From positions 7,585,501-7,649,500 of the forward strand of contig NZ_JAMZEB010000002.1 in NCBI RefSeq assembly GCF_024172165.1: a stretch of DNA of 64,000 bases, in the 5' to 3' direction. A program made the position numbers and the translations under genes. Under the pieces are notes generated by a model, which saw nothing but the letters and a program-made list of their open reading frames with translations, did not search any database and was not told the DNA's origin. Origin of the DNA: Nonomuraea thailandensis. Lineage in GTDB: Bacteria; Actinomycetota; Actinomycetes; Streptosporangiales; Streptosporangiaceae. Shown here in pieces: positions 19,404 to 28,167 of the stretch. How positions within the stretch are numbered: position 1 is the stretch's first letter; every line of letters begins with the position of its first letter.

Positions 19404-20916
19404 CCGTTCCCGTACGCTCGCGGCTTCGTCCCGCCGTCGCTCGATCGTGGCGGCGGGGCTGCCAGACGATCGCCATGAGGTTGGCGGCGGCGACCAGCAC
19501 GCCGCCCGTCACCGCCAGCGCCGTCACCCCGGTCACCCCCGCCAGCGGCGCCGCCACCGCCAGCCCCAGCGGCCGCGACGCGAACGAGATGAGCTGGTCG
19601 AACGAGCGCACCCGCCCCAGCGCCCGCTCCGGAACCTCCTCCGCCACCACCGTCTCCCACAGCGGGCTGAGCAGGCCCAGCCCGAACATCGCCACGAAGT
19701 ACGCGCCCGCCAGCACCGGGGCGGGGGTGGGGACGGCCAGGGCCAGCATGGGCAGCAGGTAGCACGCGGCGCCGGCCTGCACCGCCACGAGCGGGCGGCG
19801 GACGGGCAGCCGGGGGGCGGCGAACACGCCCAGCACCAAGCCGACGGTGCCGCTCTGGACGATCACCATCCAGGCGGTCTCGCCGCCCAGGTGGTGCACG
19901 GCGGTCACGGGGGCGAGGGTCAGGAACAGGCCGGCGACGAGGTGCCAGACGCCGTGGGCGAGCACGCAGGCCAGGAACCAGGGGCGTGCCTTGATCTCCT
20001 GCCAGCCTTGGGCGAGGTCTTCCCGGAACGAGGCCCGCTCCCCTTGCGGTTCGCCTCGCCTGGGTCCGCTCGCGCCGGGAACCGGCTCGGGCTCCTGACC
20101 GCCGGCCGCTCTCTTCGGACTGCTGGCCCCGCTCGCCCTCAAGATCCCGGCAGCCCTCCTCGGACCCCGGACCCCGCTCACCCTCAAGATCCCGGCAGCC
20201 CTCCTCGGACCCCGGGCCCCGCTCGCCCTCAGGATCCCGGCAGCCCTCCTCGCAACCTCGGTGGACCTGTGGTCTTCGGCCGTTCTCGCGACCCCGGCCC
20301 CTCCCGGCGCGCCCGACTTCCCCGGTGTCCGGCTCTCGTCCGGCAGGACCGCCGCCCCGGCGACGCCGGGTGTCGTTCGGACACCCCCGAGGGTCAACGC
20401 CGAGCAGGCGAACAACACCGCCGTAAGCCCCGCGGCCCACCCCGGACCGGCGGCCACGGTGACCGTCCCGGCGATGGCCGGGGCCGCGACGCTGGACAGG
20501 CTCGTCACCACGCCGATCCGCGCGTTCATCCGCAGCCGCTCCGGACCGGGCACCACCGCGATCACCAGCCTCGGCACGGCCGGGCTGCCGAACGCGATGG
20601 CCGCCCCCGCCACCGCCGACAGCAGGGCCAGGTCAAGCAGCCGGTTCAGCCCCAGCAGGAGCTCGGCCGCGATGGCCGCCTGCGACAGGCACCGGACCAG
20701 GTCGGCGGCCAGGGCGAGCCGTCCCGGCCGGACCCGGTCGGCCAGGACCCCGCCGACGGGCAGCAGCACCAGCAGCGGGATCAGCTCGCTCGCCAGCACG
20801 ATCCCCAGCTCCCCGCCGTCGCCGCCGGCCCGCAGGACGGCCAGCGTGAGCGTCGTCGGGATGAGGGCGGTGGCGAGGGCTGACAGACAACGTCCGATCA
20901 GAAGCCGGTGCATCAT
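19396..20916 (-). CDS. MFS exporter with repeat-expanded central loop
   Basis: A 506-residue major facilitator carrier of the enterobactin-exporter-like (DHA3) type, with twelve membrane segments. The inter-helix motif A is GGVLADRVRPGRL. The central cytoplasmic loop, normally 30-40 residues, is enlarged to about 100 and contains three 15-residue repeats of RRAAGILRASGARGP. It is divergent from a MarR-type gene with a palindromic operator between them, a layout typical of drug or metabolite efflux under local repression. The first of two adjacent ATGs (20916) is listed; the second (20913) is equally possible. Confidence 0.85.
   Translation of the reverse strand: MMHRLLIGRCLSALATALIPTTLTLAVLRAGGDGGELGIVLASELIPLLVLLPVGGVLADRVRPGRLALAADLVRCLSQAAIAAELLLGLNRLLDLALLSAVAGAAIAFGSPAVPRLVIAVVPGPERLRMNARIGVVTSLSSVAAPAIAGTVTVAAGPGWAAGLTAVLFACSALTLGGVRTTPGVAGAAVLPDESRTPGKSGAPGGAGVARTAEDHRSTEVARRAAGILRASGARGPRRAAGILRVSGVRGPRRAAGILRASGASSPKRAAGGQEPEPVPGASGPRRGEPQGERASFREDLAQGWQEIKARPWFLACVLAHGVWHLVAGLFLTLAPVTAVHHLGGETAWMVIVQSGTVGLVLGVFAAPRLPVRRPLVAVQAGAACYLLPMLALAVPTPAPVLAGAYFVAMFGLGLLSPLWETVVAEEVPERALGRVRSFDQLISFASRPLGLAVAAPLAGVTGVTALAVTGGVLVAAANLMAIVWQPRRHDRATAGRSRERTGTVR
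20105..20255 (-). repeat. 45-bp tandem repeats inside the MFS gene
   Basis: Units begin at 20131, 20176 and 20221 (plus-strand coordinates), preceded by a partial copy from about 20105. They encode the 15-residue unit RRAAGILRxSGxRGP on the minus strand. The period is a multiple of three and the units are nearly identical over their first 30 bases. Confidence 0.88.
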
Positions 20917-20935
20917 GGGCGAGACGATATTTCGC

Positions 20936-20952
20936 TGACGAATGTTTCGTCA
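20936..20952. promoter_or_regulatory. MarR-type operator between the MFS and marR-like genes
   Basis: TGACGAA-TGT-TTCGTCA is a perfect inverted repeat with 7-bp arms and a 3-base centre. It lies between the divergent starts at 20916 and 20984, where MarR dimers usually bind. It overlaps the expected -35 region of the regulator's promoter, consistent with autorepression. Confidence 0.72.
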
Positions 20953-20970
20953 ACAAAATACTTGCTGGCG

Positions 20971-20976
20971 TATGAT
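20971..20976 (+). promoter_or_regulatory. -10 element TATGAT of the marR-like gene (leaderless transcript likely)
   Basis: TATGAT lies 7 bases before the ATG at 20984, so transcription would begin at or beside the start codon. No ribosome site precedes that ATG. The -35 region is poor and overlaps the palindromic operator. Confidence 0.55.
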
Positions 20977-20983
20977 CCGTGGC

Positions 20984-21469
20984 ATGGAGGACTCGGTCGA
21001 TCGCCACCTGGCCCGCTGGCGCGGCAAGGCGCCCTTCGACGAGCGGGTGGAGGCGATCGTGACGCGGATGCAGTTCCTCGTGAAGCACCTGTCCCACACG
21101 AAGGAGGCGGCTCTGGCGGAGGTGGGCATGCAGGACTACGAGTTCGAGACGCTGCACCGCCTGGTGGCGCGCGGTGGAGCGGCCACCCCGTCGGAGCTGG
21201 CGGCGGACCTGCTGCTCTCACCGGCCGGCATGACGGGACGGCTGGACACGCTGGAGCGTACGGGGCTGGTGCGCCGGGTCCGCAGCACCGAGGACCGCCG
21301 CCGGGTGGACGTCGAGCTCACCCCGAAGGGCAGGGATCTGTGGTTCGAGGCGATGACCGTCCGCGCCGAGGTGGAGGCGTCCATGGTCAACGCCCTGAGC
21401 CCGGCGGATCGGGACCTGCTGGACACCCTCCTCAAGCAGCTCCTCCTGAAGGCGGAGACGGCCCCCTGA
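20984..21469 (+). CDS. MarR-family transcriptional regulator
   Basis: A 161-residue winged helix-turn-helix protein. The recognition region is GAATPSELAADLLLSPAGMT followed by GRLDTLERTGLVRR. The wing is STEDRRRVDVELTPKG, the hallmark of MarR proteins. An N-terminal extension of 30-40 residues precedes the dimerisation helix. It probably represses itself and the divergent MFS exporter, and ligand binding would release it. I start at MEDSVDRH because a good -10 lies 7 bases before it; the longer open frame from 20942 would run through the operator. Confidence 0.88.
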   Translation: MEDSVDRHLARWRGKAPFDERVEAIVTRMQFLVKHLSHTKEAALAEVGMQDYEFETLHRLVARGGAATPSELAADLLLSPAGMTGRLDTLERTGLVRRVRSTEDRRRVDVELTPKGRDLWFEAMTVRAEVEASMVNALSPADRDLLDTLLKQLLLKAETAP

Positions 21470-21508
21470 CCATGCCGGAGACAGCCCTCTACCCCATGCC
21501 GGGAACGG

Positions 21509-22480
21509 CTACCGCCCGGTGCGGCTGGCCACGATGACCTGCACCGTGTGCTCCAGCGCGTACGCCGGGTCCGCTCCCCCGCCCTTGACCTGCTCGTCCG
21601 CACTGGCCACCGCCTGGATCGCCCGCGCCAGCCCTTCCGGCCCCCATCCGTTGAGCTGCCGCTTCACCCGGTCCACCTTCCACGGCGGCATGCCGACATG
21701 ACTGGCCAGCTGCCCGCCCCGCAGGTTGCGCGGCGCGCTGCCGACCTTGGCCAGCGACCGCAGCCCACCGGCCAGCGCGCTCACCAGCAGTACCGGAGCG
21801 ACCCCCGTGCCGAGCGCCCACCGCAACTGCTCCAGAGCGTCCGCCAGCCGCCCCTCGACGGCCGAGTCGGCGACGTTGAACCCCGTGACCTCCGCCCGCC
21901 CCTTGTGATACCGGGCCACCGCGGCCGCACTGATCGTCTTGTCCTCGGTGTCGAACGCGAGCTGGCTGCACGCGGCGGCCAGCTCCCTGAGATCGTTACC
22001 GACGGCTTCGAGCAACGCCTGCGCCGCGTCGCCGGAGATGCTCCGCCCGGCCCGCTTGAACTCCCCCTTGACGAAGTCCAGCCGCTCCCCGGCCTTGGTG
22101 ACCTTGTTGACCGTGATCGTCGCGGCTCCGGCCTTCTTCACCCCGTCGACCAGCGCCTTGCCCTTCACCCCACCCGGATGCGCCAGGACCATCACGGTGT
22201 CCTCGGAGGGGTGCTTGGCATACGTCACGATCTCGGTGATGACCTCCTTGGCGAGGTCCTGGGCGGACCTGATCACCACCACGGAACGATCCCCGAAGAG
22301 CGACGGCGAGGTCAGCTGCGTGAGCTCCCCCGTCGTGACCTTGCCGCCGAGGAGGTCGTGCACCTCGGCGCTGGAATGGGCGGCCCGCGCCGCCGCCACG
22401 ACGCCGTTCACCGCCCGCTCAACCAGCAACTCCTCGTCGCCGACAACCAAGGTCACAGGTGCTGGATCGGTTCCCGCCAT
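21509..22480 (-). CDS. holA: DNA polymerase III delta subunit
   Basis: A 323-residue clamp-loader subunit that opens the beta clamp. The N-terminal AAA-like domain begins with PVTLVVGDEELLVERAV, where the degenerate P-loop is normal for delta. LVLAHPGGVKGKALVD and the C-terminal helical domain (AHVGMPPWKVDRVKRQLNGW as ASHVGMPPWK onward) are typical of actinobacterial HolA. I use the ATG at 22480 (MAGTDPAP); an ATG four codons upstream (22492) is possible. Together with comEC and rpsT nearby this matches the common bacterial order, here interrupted by about 9 kb of transporter genes. Confidence 0.93.
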   Translation of the reverse strand: MAGTDPAPVTLVVGDEELLVERAVNGVVAAARAAHSSAEVHDLLGGKVTTGELTQLTSPSLFGDRSVVVIRSAQDLAKEVITEIVTYAKHPSEDTVMVLAHPGGVKGKALVDGVKKAGAATITVNKVTKAGERLDFVKGEFKRAGRSISGDAAQALLEAVGNDLRELAAACSQLAFDTEDKTISAAAVARYHKGRAEVTGFNVADSAVEGRLADALEQLRWALGTGVAPVLLVSALAGGLRSLAKVGSAPRNLRGGQLASHVGMPPWKVDRVKRQLNGWGPEGLARAIQAVASADEQVKGGGADPAYALEHTVQVIVASRTGR

Positions 22481-22606
22481 GTCAGGCAGCATGCCATGCG
22501 CCGCCGACAACCTGGTACTCAACGCTTGGGCTGCCCTCAACCGAGGCTGTCAGCTCCGAACGGCTCCCGAGCCAGACCCCTTTGAAACTCCAGAGGTGCA
22601 TCAGAG

Positions 22607-23194
22607 ATGATCGACGGCATGGCTCCTCTCGTTGATCATCTGGAACGCTTCCTCGGCCGGATCGACAGCGGCACCGGTGGTGACGACTCGACCCCCGCCC
22701 ACGTGCAGGTCATCCGCTTCGCCCCGAATTCGCCCTTCACCGGCGTGACGACCTGGTCCACCCTCGGACTGTCCCACCATCACCTGGGCCAGGGGAACGG
22801 CCAAGGCCTGCACCAGGAGCTGGTGATGCACCTGCCTACTGACCGCCAGCCTGACAATGTCGCCGGGGTGCTGTTCCAGGTGGCGGAGGAACTGATCGAG
22901 CGGGGACAGGGCCTGGCGCGAGGAGAGGTGATCGGCCCACGCGGCCCGCTGTTCGCCCGAGGCGAGATGACCGCGTTGGCAGCGGCGCCTCCGGTGTACC
23001 TGCCCGGCCCCTTCGCGGTCTGCGACACCCCTGCCGCACGCATCGTGCTGACCTGGCTGGTTCCCCTCACCGAGGCCGAAGCCCGGTTCGCACACGCGCA
23101 CGGCTGGCACGCCTTGGAGGACGTCTTCGTCGCACAAGATCCCGACCTCACCGACATCGAGCGCGCCGGCGTGCACTTGGGAGCGACACCGTGA
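22607..23194 (+). CDS. suppressor-of-fused (SUFU) domain protein
   Basis: A 195-residue protein with the bacterial SUFU-like fold: APLVDHLERFLGRI at the start, the STLGLSHHHL strand, LHQELVMHLP in the middle, and the end LVPLTEAEARFAHAHGWHAL followed by DPDLTDIERA. Bacterial members are often immunity proteins in polymorphic toxin systems or stand alone with unknown roles. No toxin gene lies nearby, so a defence role is not supported here. It is alone on the plus strand between holA and comEC. Confidence 0.8.
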   Translation: MIDGMAPLVDHLERFLGRIDSGTGGDDSTPAHVQVIRFAPNSPFTGVTTWSTLGLSHHHLGQGNGQGLHQELVMHLPTDRQPDNVAGVLFQVAEELIERGQGLARGEVIGPRGPLFARGEMTALAAAPPVYLPGPFAVCDTPAARIVLTWLVPLTEAEARFAHAHGWHALEDVFVAQDPDLTDIERAGVHLGATP

Positions 23195-23314
23195 CGCCAC
23201 CCACACCGCCGCTCGGGCACGACGACCACCGGCGTCACCACGGCACACGAACGACACCGAAGCGCCACCCACACCACCGACCAGACACGACAACCACCGG
23301 CGTCACCACGGCTA
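23195..23314. repeat. 68-bp imperfect duplication between the SUFU and comEC genes
   Basis: CGCCACCCACACC starts at 23195 and again at 23263. Each copy continues to ACCACCGGCGTCACCACGGC, the second running into the comEC stop codon at 23312-23314. Most of the 117-base gap is this duplication. No terminator is visible. Confidence 0.72.
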
Positions 23315-26300
23315 GGGTCCGCGCGATACCACCACCATGCCTCCTTCACGTTCCGCGACGGCGAGGTCTCCTGACTGATCCGTCCGGTAGACGGTGAGCC
23401 CCAGGCTGCGGAGGAGGCCCAGCGTGGACGTGGCGGGATGGCCGTAGTCGTTGTCGGCTCCCACGCTGATCAGCGCCGCTCGTGCCCCGAGCGAAGCCAG
23501 GAAGGCGGGCGACTGCCTGTTCGAGCCGTGGTGCGGTGTCTTGAGGAGGTCAGCCCGTACGGGGAGGCGATGCAGCAGGTCGTCCTGCGCCTCCGTTTCC
23601 AGGTCGCCGCCGAGCAGGATCGAGCCGGAGCGCCAGCGTACGTGCAGGACCACGCTCGAATTGTTGATCGCGCTGCCCTCACTCTGCCCGTTCATCTCGC
23701 CCTCGGCGGGGTCCGGAGCCAGGACGGTCAGCTCCGATGGGCCGAAGCGCCAGCGGGTGCCGGGCGGAGCCGTCCATTCGGGGATCCGCTGGCGCGCCAG
23801 CGTGGCCGAGATGCGTGCTGCGGAGCGCGAGCCCGGCCGGTGCGGACCGACGACCACTGCCCCGACCCGCCGGTTCCTGAGGACGCCTGGGAGGCCGTCC
23901 ACATGATCGGCGTGGGGGTGGGTGAGGACGAGCAGAGGTACGTCTTCGACGCCGACCCGTCGCAGGCATCGGTCCATCGCGACCGGATCCGGTCCCGCGT
24001 CGACCACGACTCCCCGCCCCTGCCCGGCCGAGACGACGAGGCCATCGCCCTGACCTACATCGCACATCACCATCAGCCACCCCTTGGGCGGCCACGGGCC
24101 GACGATGGGCCGGATCGCCAGGACCGCCACCAGAGCGGCTGCGGCGGCCGTCAGCGCGATGGCGCGCCAGGGGCGGTGTCTCATCACGGGAATGGCCACG
24201 ATCACCGTCAGCAGGAGCAGGCCGAGCCCGGGCAGACCGGCGGGCCAGGGCACGGTGGCGAACGGCAGGCTGACGGCCCAGCCTGCGACCATGATGATCC
24301 AGCCGACCGCGTACCCTGCGGGGATCACGAGGAGTTCGGCGGCATCCGGCCACATGGGCGCCACCAGCGCGGCGCCGAAGCCGAGCAGGGTCGCGGGTGC
24401 CACCGCCGGCGCTACGAGCAGGTTCGCCACCACCGCTACGGGCGTCAGCTGGCCCGCCATCAACACCAGGACAGGCGTCACCGCCACCTGAGCCGCCGCC
24501 GGCACAGCCACGGCCTCAGCGAGCCAGCGGGGAAGCCGGTAACGGGCCCGCCGATCGCAGAGCACGGAGCTCCCGCCATCGTGCTCCCGCCCTGGGATGT
24601 GGTCTTCCCCCTGAGGGCCTCGCATGCGCCCTCGCTCTACGCCAGGCGTGCCGTGTTGCTTCGGACCGGAGGCGTGGTCAGGTTCTTCTGGCAGGCCGTC
24701 CTCCTGCTCTGTGCCCGACAGCTTGTCTCGCCAGCGCGGGGCGAGGATGAGGATGCCGGCGGTGGCCGTGACCGATAGGGCGAAGCCGTACGAACGAGCC
24801 AGGTCTGGGGCGAACAGGACCAGGAAGAGGACCGTGGCCGACAGTGCCGCGAAGCCGTCCTTCGAGCGGCCCGTCCCCATGGCGATGGCTGCCGCGAGGC
24901 CCATGAGGAGCGCGCGGAGCACGCTCGGGGACGGCCGGGCGACCACCGCGAACGCGAGCATCGCCACGGCGGCGAGACCGGCCCGCACGGGGAGGGAGAG
25001 GCCGATCAGGCGGGAGAGGGCGAGCACGGCGCCTGCGACGATCGCGAGGTTGGCGCCTGAAACGGCGTTCAGGTGGCTCAGGCCTGCTTCTCTGAGGTCG
25101 GACGACACCTGGGGATCCATGCGGGAGACGTCGCCCACGACGAGGCCGGGGAGGAGGCCACGCTGGTCGGGAGGGAGGACGTCGGCGGCGGACCGGAGCC
25201 CTGATCTGAGCGCGCCTGCCGCTGTGTGCAGGGCGGACGGGGGTGTCAGGACGCGCGGCGGGCTTCGGACGAGCAGGATGGCCGCTTCCAGCGTGCCGGG
25301 GGTCGGTCTCGCCAGGCGGCCGGTGACTTCTACGTCTTGGCTGGGCAGGAGGGTGGCCCAGGCTCGGCCTGTGGCGAACACCGTGATGGGGACGTTGACG
25401 GCTTGTCTGGTCGTGGGGGTTTGGATGAGCTTGAGGTCGGCGGAGATGACGTAGCTCTCCTGGGTGAAGCGGGCGTTCTTGTTGGGTCTGCGCCTCGGGT
25501 CGTCGGTCAAGGTGATGTGGGCGGTGATGAAGGCGCTCTTGTCGGCCAGGTCTGCCGTCGGGCCCGAGGTCAGGGCGTGGATGCGGAGGGCTGTTGAGGC
25601 TGAGGCCGCTGCTGTGCAGATGAGCGTGGCAAGGAGAATGTTGCGCCATCCCGCATGCCCGGCGCGTCCCGCATGGCTGGCGTGTCCCGGGTGCCCGGCC
25701 TTACGCCATCCCGTACGCACGGCGGCGCTGCGGGCAGCTCTGGCCTCCTGCTCTGGCAGTTGGTCAGGAAGGGGCGCGATGAGCGGCGCGGATGAAGGGC
25801 CGGCGTCAGGCACGGAATTTGGTGCGGCCGGCAGAGCGGAACCGGGTGTGCGGGACCGTGCGGGCCGGCGCAGAAGATCGGACGCGGTGCTTGACGCGGG
25901 CCGCCCGACGGGATCGGAGGTGGAGCCTGACGCGAGCCACCCGCCGGGATCGGACGCGGTGCCTGGCGCGGGCCGCTTGGTGGGATGGGGCTCGAAGCAT
26001 GGTGCGAGGGGCGAGGTGGGATGGGGCTCGAAGCCCGATGCGCAGGGCGGCATGGGATCGGACGTACGGGGTGATGTGGTGCGCGGGGTTGGGCGTGGTT
26101 GCTGGTGAGGCGGCGCGGCTGTTCTCGTGAACCAGGCTGTGGCTGCGGCGCTGAGGGCTGCGGTGGTGGCGACGATCATGCCGGTGAGGGGTGAGCAGGC
26201 GAGGAGGATCAGGGCACTGGCCCACGCCGCCAGGGCTGGGAGGGCGAGGGGCCAGGCATGCGCCTTCATGTTGGTGTGTTGGTGTCCCTCAGCGGCGTCA

Positions 26301-26596
26301 GGTTTGGAACCGTTGGCCTGAGCAGCCTCAATCCGCTCACGAGGCGCTTGAACGGCGTTGAGCCGCCAAGCAGCGTTGTCGTGCTGGTCGGGACAGCTCG
26401 TGGTGCCGCTGTGCTCGCCGTCTCGCCAACCGCTGCTGTCGTGCTCGGTATCTCGCCGAGCCGTGCTGGGGCGCTCGCTGCTGTGATCGCAGGGGTGTAC
26501 CGGGGTGTTGTCGCGGGCATGTGCGCGGTCGCTGCGTTGCCCTGTTTGGGGTCGGGTGGTGTCTTGGCGGCCTTCGCCGGGGTGGGCGATGGGCAT
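23312..26596 (-). CDS. comEC: ComEC/Rec2-type DNA uptake channel with MBL domain
   Basis: A 1094-residue competence-type membrane protein. Order: a hydrophilic stretch of about 109 residues, two helices, a low-complexity loop (about 165-290), a DUF4131-like OB part, the competence domain (HLNAVSGANLAIVAGAVLAL), another low-complexity loop (about 625-690), helices, and a C-terminal metallo-beta-lactamase domain with THPHADHVDGLP near residue 890 and KTPHHGSNRQSP. Family proteins carry single-stranded DNA across the membrane, with the MBL domain a likely nuclease. The start at 26596 lies one base after the comEA stop; an ATG at 26269 (MKAHAWPLALPAL) would remove the hydrophilic stretch. Both ends support an operon with comEA. 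Confidence 0.93.
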   Translation of the reverse strand: MPIAHPGEGRQDTTRPQTGQRSDRAHARDNTPVHPCDHSSERPSTARRDTEHDSSGWRDGEHSGTTSCPDQHDNAAWRLNAVQAPRERIEAAQANGSKPDAAEGHQHTNMKAHAWPLALPALAAWASALILLACSPLTGMIVATTAALSAAATAWFTRTAAPPHQQPRPTPRTTSPRTSDPMPPCASGFEPHPTSPLAPCFEPHPTKRPAPGTASDPGGWLASGSTSDPVGRPASSTASDLLRRPARSRTPGSALPAAPNSVPDAGPSSAPLIAPLPDQLPEQEARAARSAAVRTGWRKAGHPGHASHAGRAGHAGWRNILLATLICTAAASASTALRIHALTSGPTADLADKSAFITAHITLTDDPRRRPNKNARFTQESYVISADLKLIQTPTTRQAVNVPITVFATGRAWATLLPSQDVEVTGRLARPTPGTLEAAILLVRSPPRVLTPPSALHTAAGALRSGLRSAADVLPPDQRGLLPGLVVGDVSRMDPQVSSDLREAGLSHLNAVSGANLAIVAGAVLALSRLIGLSLPVRAGLAAVAMLAFAVVARPSPSVLRALLMGLAAAIAMGTGRSKDGFAALSATVLFLVLFAPDLARSYGFALSVTATAGILILAPRWRDKLSGTEQEDGLPEEPDHASGPKQHGTPGVERGRMRGPQGEDHIPGREHDGGSSVLCDRRARYRLPRWLAEAVAVPAAAQVAVTPVLVLMAGQLTPVAVVANLLVAPAVAPATLLGFGAALVAPMWPDAAELLVIPAGYAVGWIIMVAGWAVSLPFATVPWPAGLPGLGLLLLTVIVAIPVMRHRPWRAIALTAAAAALVAVLAIRPIVGPWPPKGWLMVMCDVGQGDGLVVSAGQGRGVVVDAGPDPVAMDRCLRRVGVEDVPLLVLTHPHADHVDGLPGVLRNRRVGAVVVGPHRPGSRSAARISATLARQRIPEWTAPPGTRWRFGPSELTVLAPDPAEGEMNGQSEGSAINNSSVVLHVRWRSGSILLGGDLETEAQDDLLHRLPVRADLLKTPHHGSNRQSPAFLASLGARAALISVGADNDYGHPATSTLGLLRSLGLTVYRTDQSGDLAVAEREGGMVVVSRGP

Positions 26597-26597
26597 G

Positions 26598-27887
26598 TCA
26601 TACCCGGACCTTTGGCTTGATTTCCTCGAACTTTCTTGGGCCGATGCCTGTGACTTCGCGGAGTTGTTCGATGGTGGTGAAGCCGCCGTGGCTCGTGCGG
26701 AACTCGGCGATGCGTGCCGCCAGGACCTCCCCCACGCCCGGGAGCTGCTCCAGCTGGTCGGGGGTGGCGGCGTTCAGGTCCAGGACTGTGGTGGCGGGGT
26801 CGGTGGCAGGGAGGCCGGGCAGGGCTGCTTGGCCCGCGGGGGCGCCCACCACTATCTGCTCGCCGTCGATCAGGCGCCTGGCCAGGTTGAGGGAGCCTGT
26901 GGAGGCGCTGCGGGACACTCCTCCTGCGGCTGTCACCGCGTCCGCCACTCGGGCGCCTGTGGGGAGTCGGTAGACGCCTGGTTTGCGGATCTTGCCGGTG
27001 ACGTGGACGGTGACCTTGGCCGTGGTGGTCGGTGGGGGCGTGGGTGCCATCGGGCTCATGGGTGTGGGTGGTGGCAGGGGCTGTGGTGAGGGCTTCGACT
27101 GCCAGACGAAGAAGATCGCCACGGCTGTTGCCAGCACGCCGACGGCGAGAAGGACGCGCAGGCCGGGCTTGCCCGGGTCAAGGGCTGACTGGCCCTGGGT
27201 GGCTACGGCTTTGCGCAGTGCTTGGAGGGGGGCCGGCAGGGAGGTGGTCGACGACAACGAGGTGAGTGCGTGGGCGGGAGAAGGGCTGGGGGCTGTCGGG
27301 GGGCCAGGGGTAGAGGCAGGAGCAGCAGGGACGGGGGCGAAGGTCGAGGCGGAGGACGAGGCAGGAGCCAAGGTGACGGCAGGAGCGGGGGCGGGGACGG
27401 GGGCGGGGGCGGGGACGAGGTCAAAGGTGGCGGCATCGGGCGACGGTGTGGTCGGTCGCCATTGGGGCGACGAGTGCGGCAACGACGGCTGCGAGGATCG
27501 CTCGGGCCGCGAACGCTCGGCCGGCAACCCCTCGGCTGGAGGCCGCTCGGCCGGTAGCAGGCGTCCATGAGGGGGATGGCTCAGTGGTGAGTCATCCGCG
27601 TCGTCACTGGGATGCTCGGTGATCGCAGCGCCGCCCCAGAAGGCGTGCTCCTGATGTGGTTGCCCGAACGGGGTGTCGGCTGGTTGCGTGCGTCCCTGTG
27701 TCTCCTGCGGCGCGCTTGGGCGGCGTTTCGGTGTGTGAGCCGTGGCGGCTCCCGTGCCCCAGGGAGGGCGGCCGAGGAGGCGGCGGGGGCGGCGGGCAGG
27801 GGTGGTGATCGACCGTAGCCGGGACTCGGCAATGGCGCGCTCTGCCGTGGGGTCGGGGGTTCGCACGGCGAAGAACGTACGGCTCAA
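26598..27887 (-). CDS. comEA: ComEA-type DNA-binding protein (SLBB and helix-hairpin-helix)
   Basis: A 429-residue protein with a long N-terminal cytoplasmic part rich in Pro/Ala/Ser, one membrane helix near residues 243-262 (RVLLAVGVLATAVAIFFVW), an SLBB domain (VTVHVTGKIRKPGVYRLPTG) and a C-terminal helix-hairpin-helix pair (LEQLPGVGEVLAARIAEF, REVTGIGPRKFEEI). It binds incoming DNA outside the membrane and passes it to ComEC. The start is a TTG at 27887 with GGGGGA a few bases upstream; no ATG is available. The Pro/Ala-rich middle (VPAPAPVPAPAPA) is far longer than in small ComEA proteins. Confidence 0.92.
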   Translation of the reverse strand: MSRTFFAVRTPDPTAERAIAESRLRSITTPARRPRRLLGRPPWGTGAATAHTPKRRPSAPQETQGRTQPADTPFGQPHQEHAFWGGAAITEHPSDDADDSPLSHPPHGRLLPAERPPAEGLPAERSRPERSSQPSLPHSSPQWRPTTPSPDAATFDLVPAPAPVPAPAPAVTLAPASSSASTFAPVPAAPASTPGPPTAPSPSPAHALTSLSSTTSLPAPLQALRKAVATQGQSALDPGKPGLRVLLAVGVLATAVAIFFVWQSKPSPQPLPPPTPMSPMAPTPPPTTTAKVTVHVTGKIRKPGVYRLPTGARVADAVTAAGGVSRSASTGSLNLARRLIDGEQIVVGAPAGQAALPGLPATDPATTVLDLNAATPDQLEQLPGVGEVLAARIAEFRTSHGGFTTIEQLREVTGIGPRKFEEIKPKVRV

Positions 27888-28167
27888 GCCATCCCCCGCA
27901 GGGACCGAGCGGGGTTCTGTGGAGGGAGGAAGGGAGCGGGATGGATGCTTGTGGAAGGAGCAGTATCTCTGGTGGGCGGTTGGGGATGGCGGATCGGACT
28001 CGTCTGGGTGGCGAGGGAAAGCGGGTGGGCGACCGGGGACGGCAAAGCGGATCTGCGCGGAAGCTGGGGACGGCTGCGCGAACCCGGGGGTGGCGGGGAA
28101 GGCGGAGCGGACCAGGGCGAAGGCCGGGAAGGCAGAGCGGATTCGGGTGGGTGGTGGGAAGGTAAGA
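27888..28167. other. 280-base gap between degV and comEA, purine-rich degenerate repeats
   Basis: On the plus strand this stretch is G/A-rich with loosely repeated GGCGGAGCGGA/GGGAAGGC-like words of about 30-40 bases. Several frames stay open by composition alone, but none has a ribosome site or a recognisable protein. It must contain the promoter of the comEA-comEC operon, although I could not pick one confidently. Confidence 0.5.

Noticed and set aside
22607..23194. SUFU protein as part of a toxin-immunity locus
   Set aside because: No toxin, secretion or repeat-toxin gene lies next to it; neighbours are holA and comEC.
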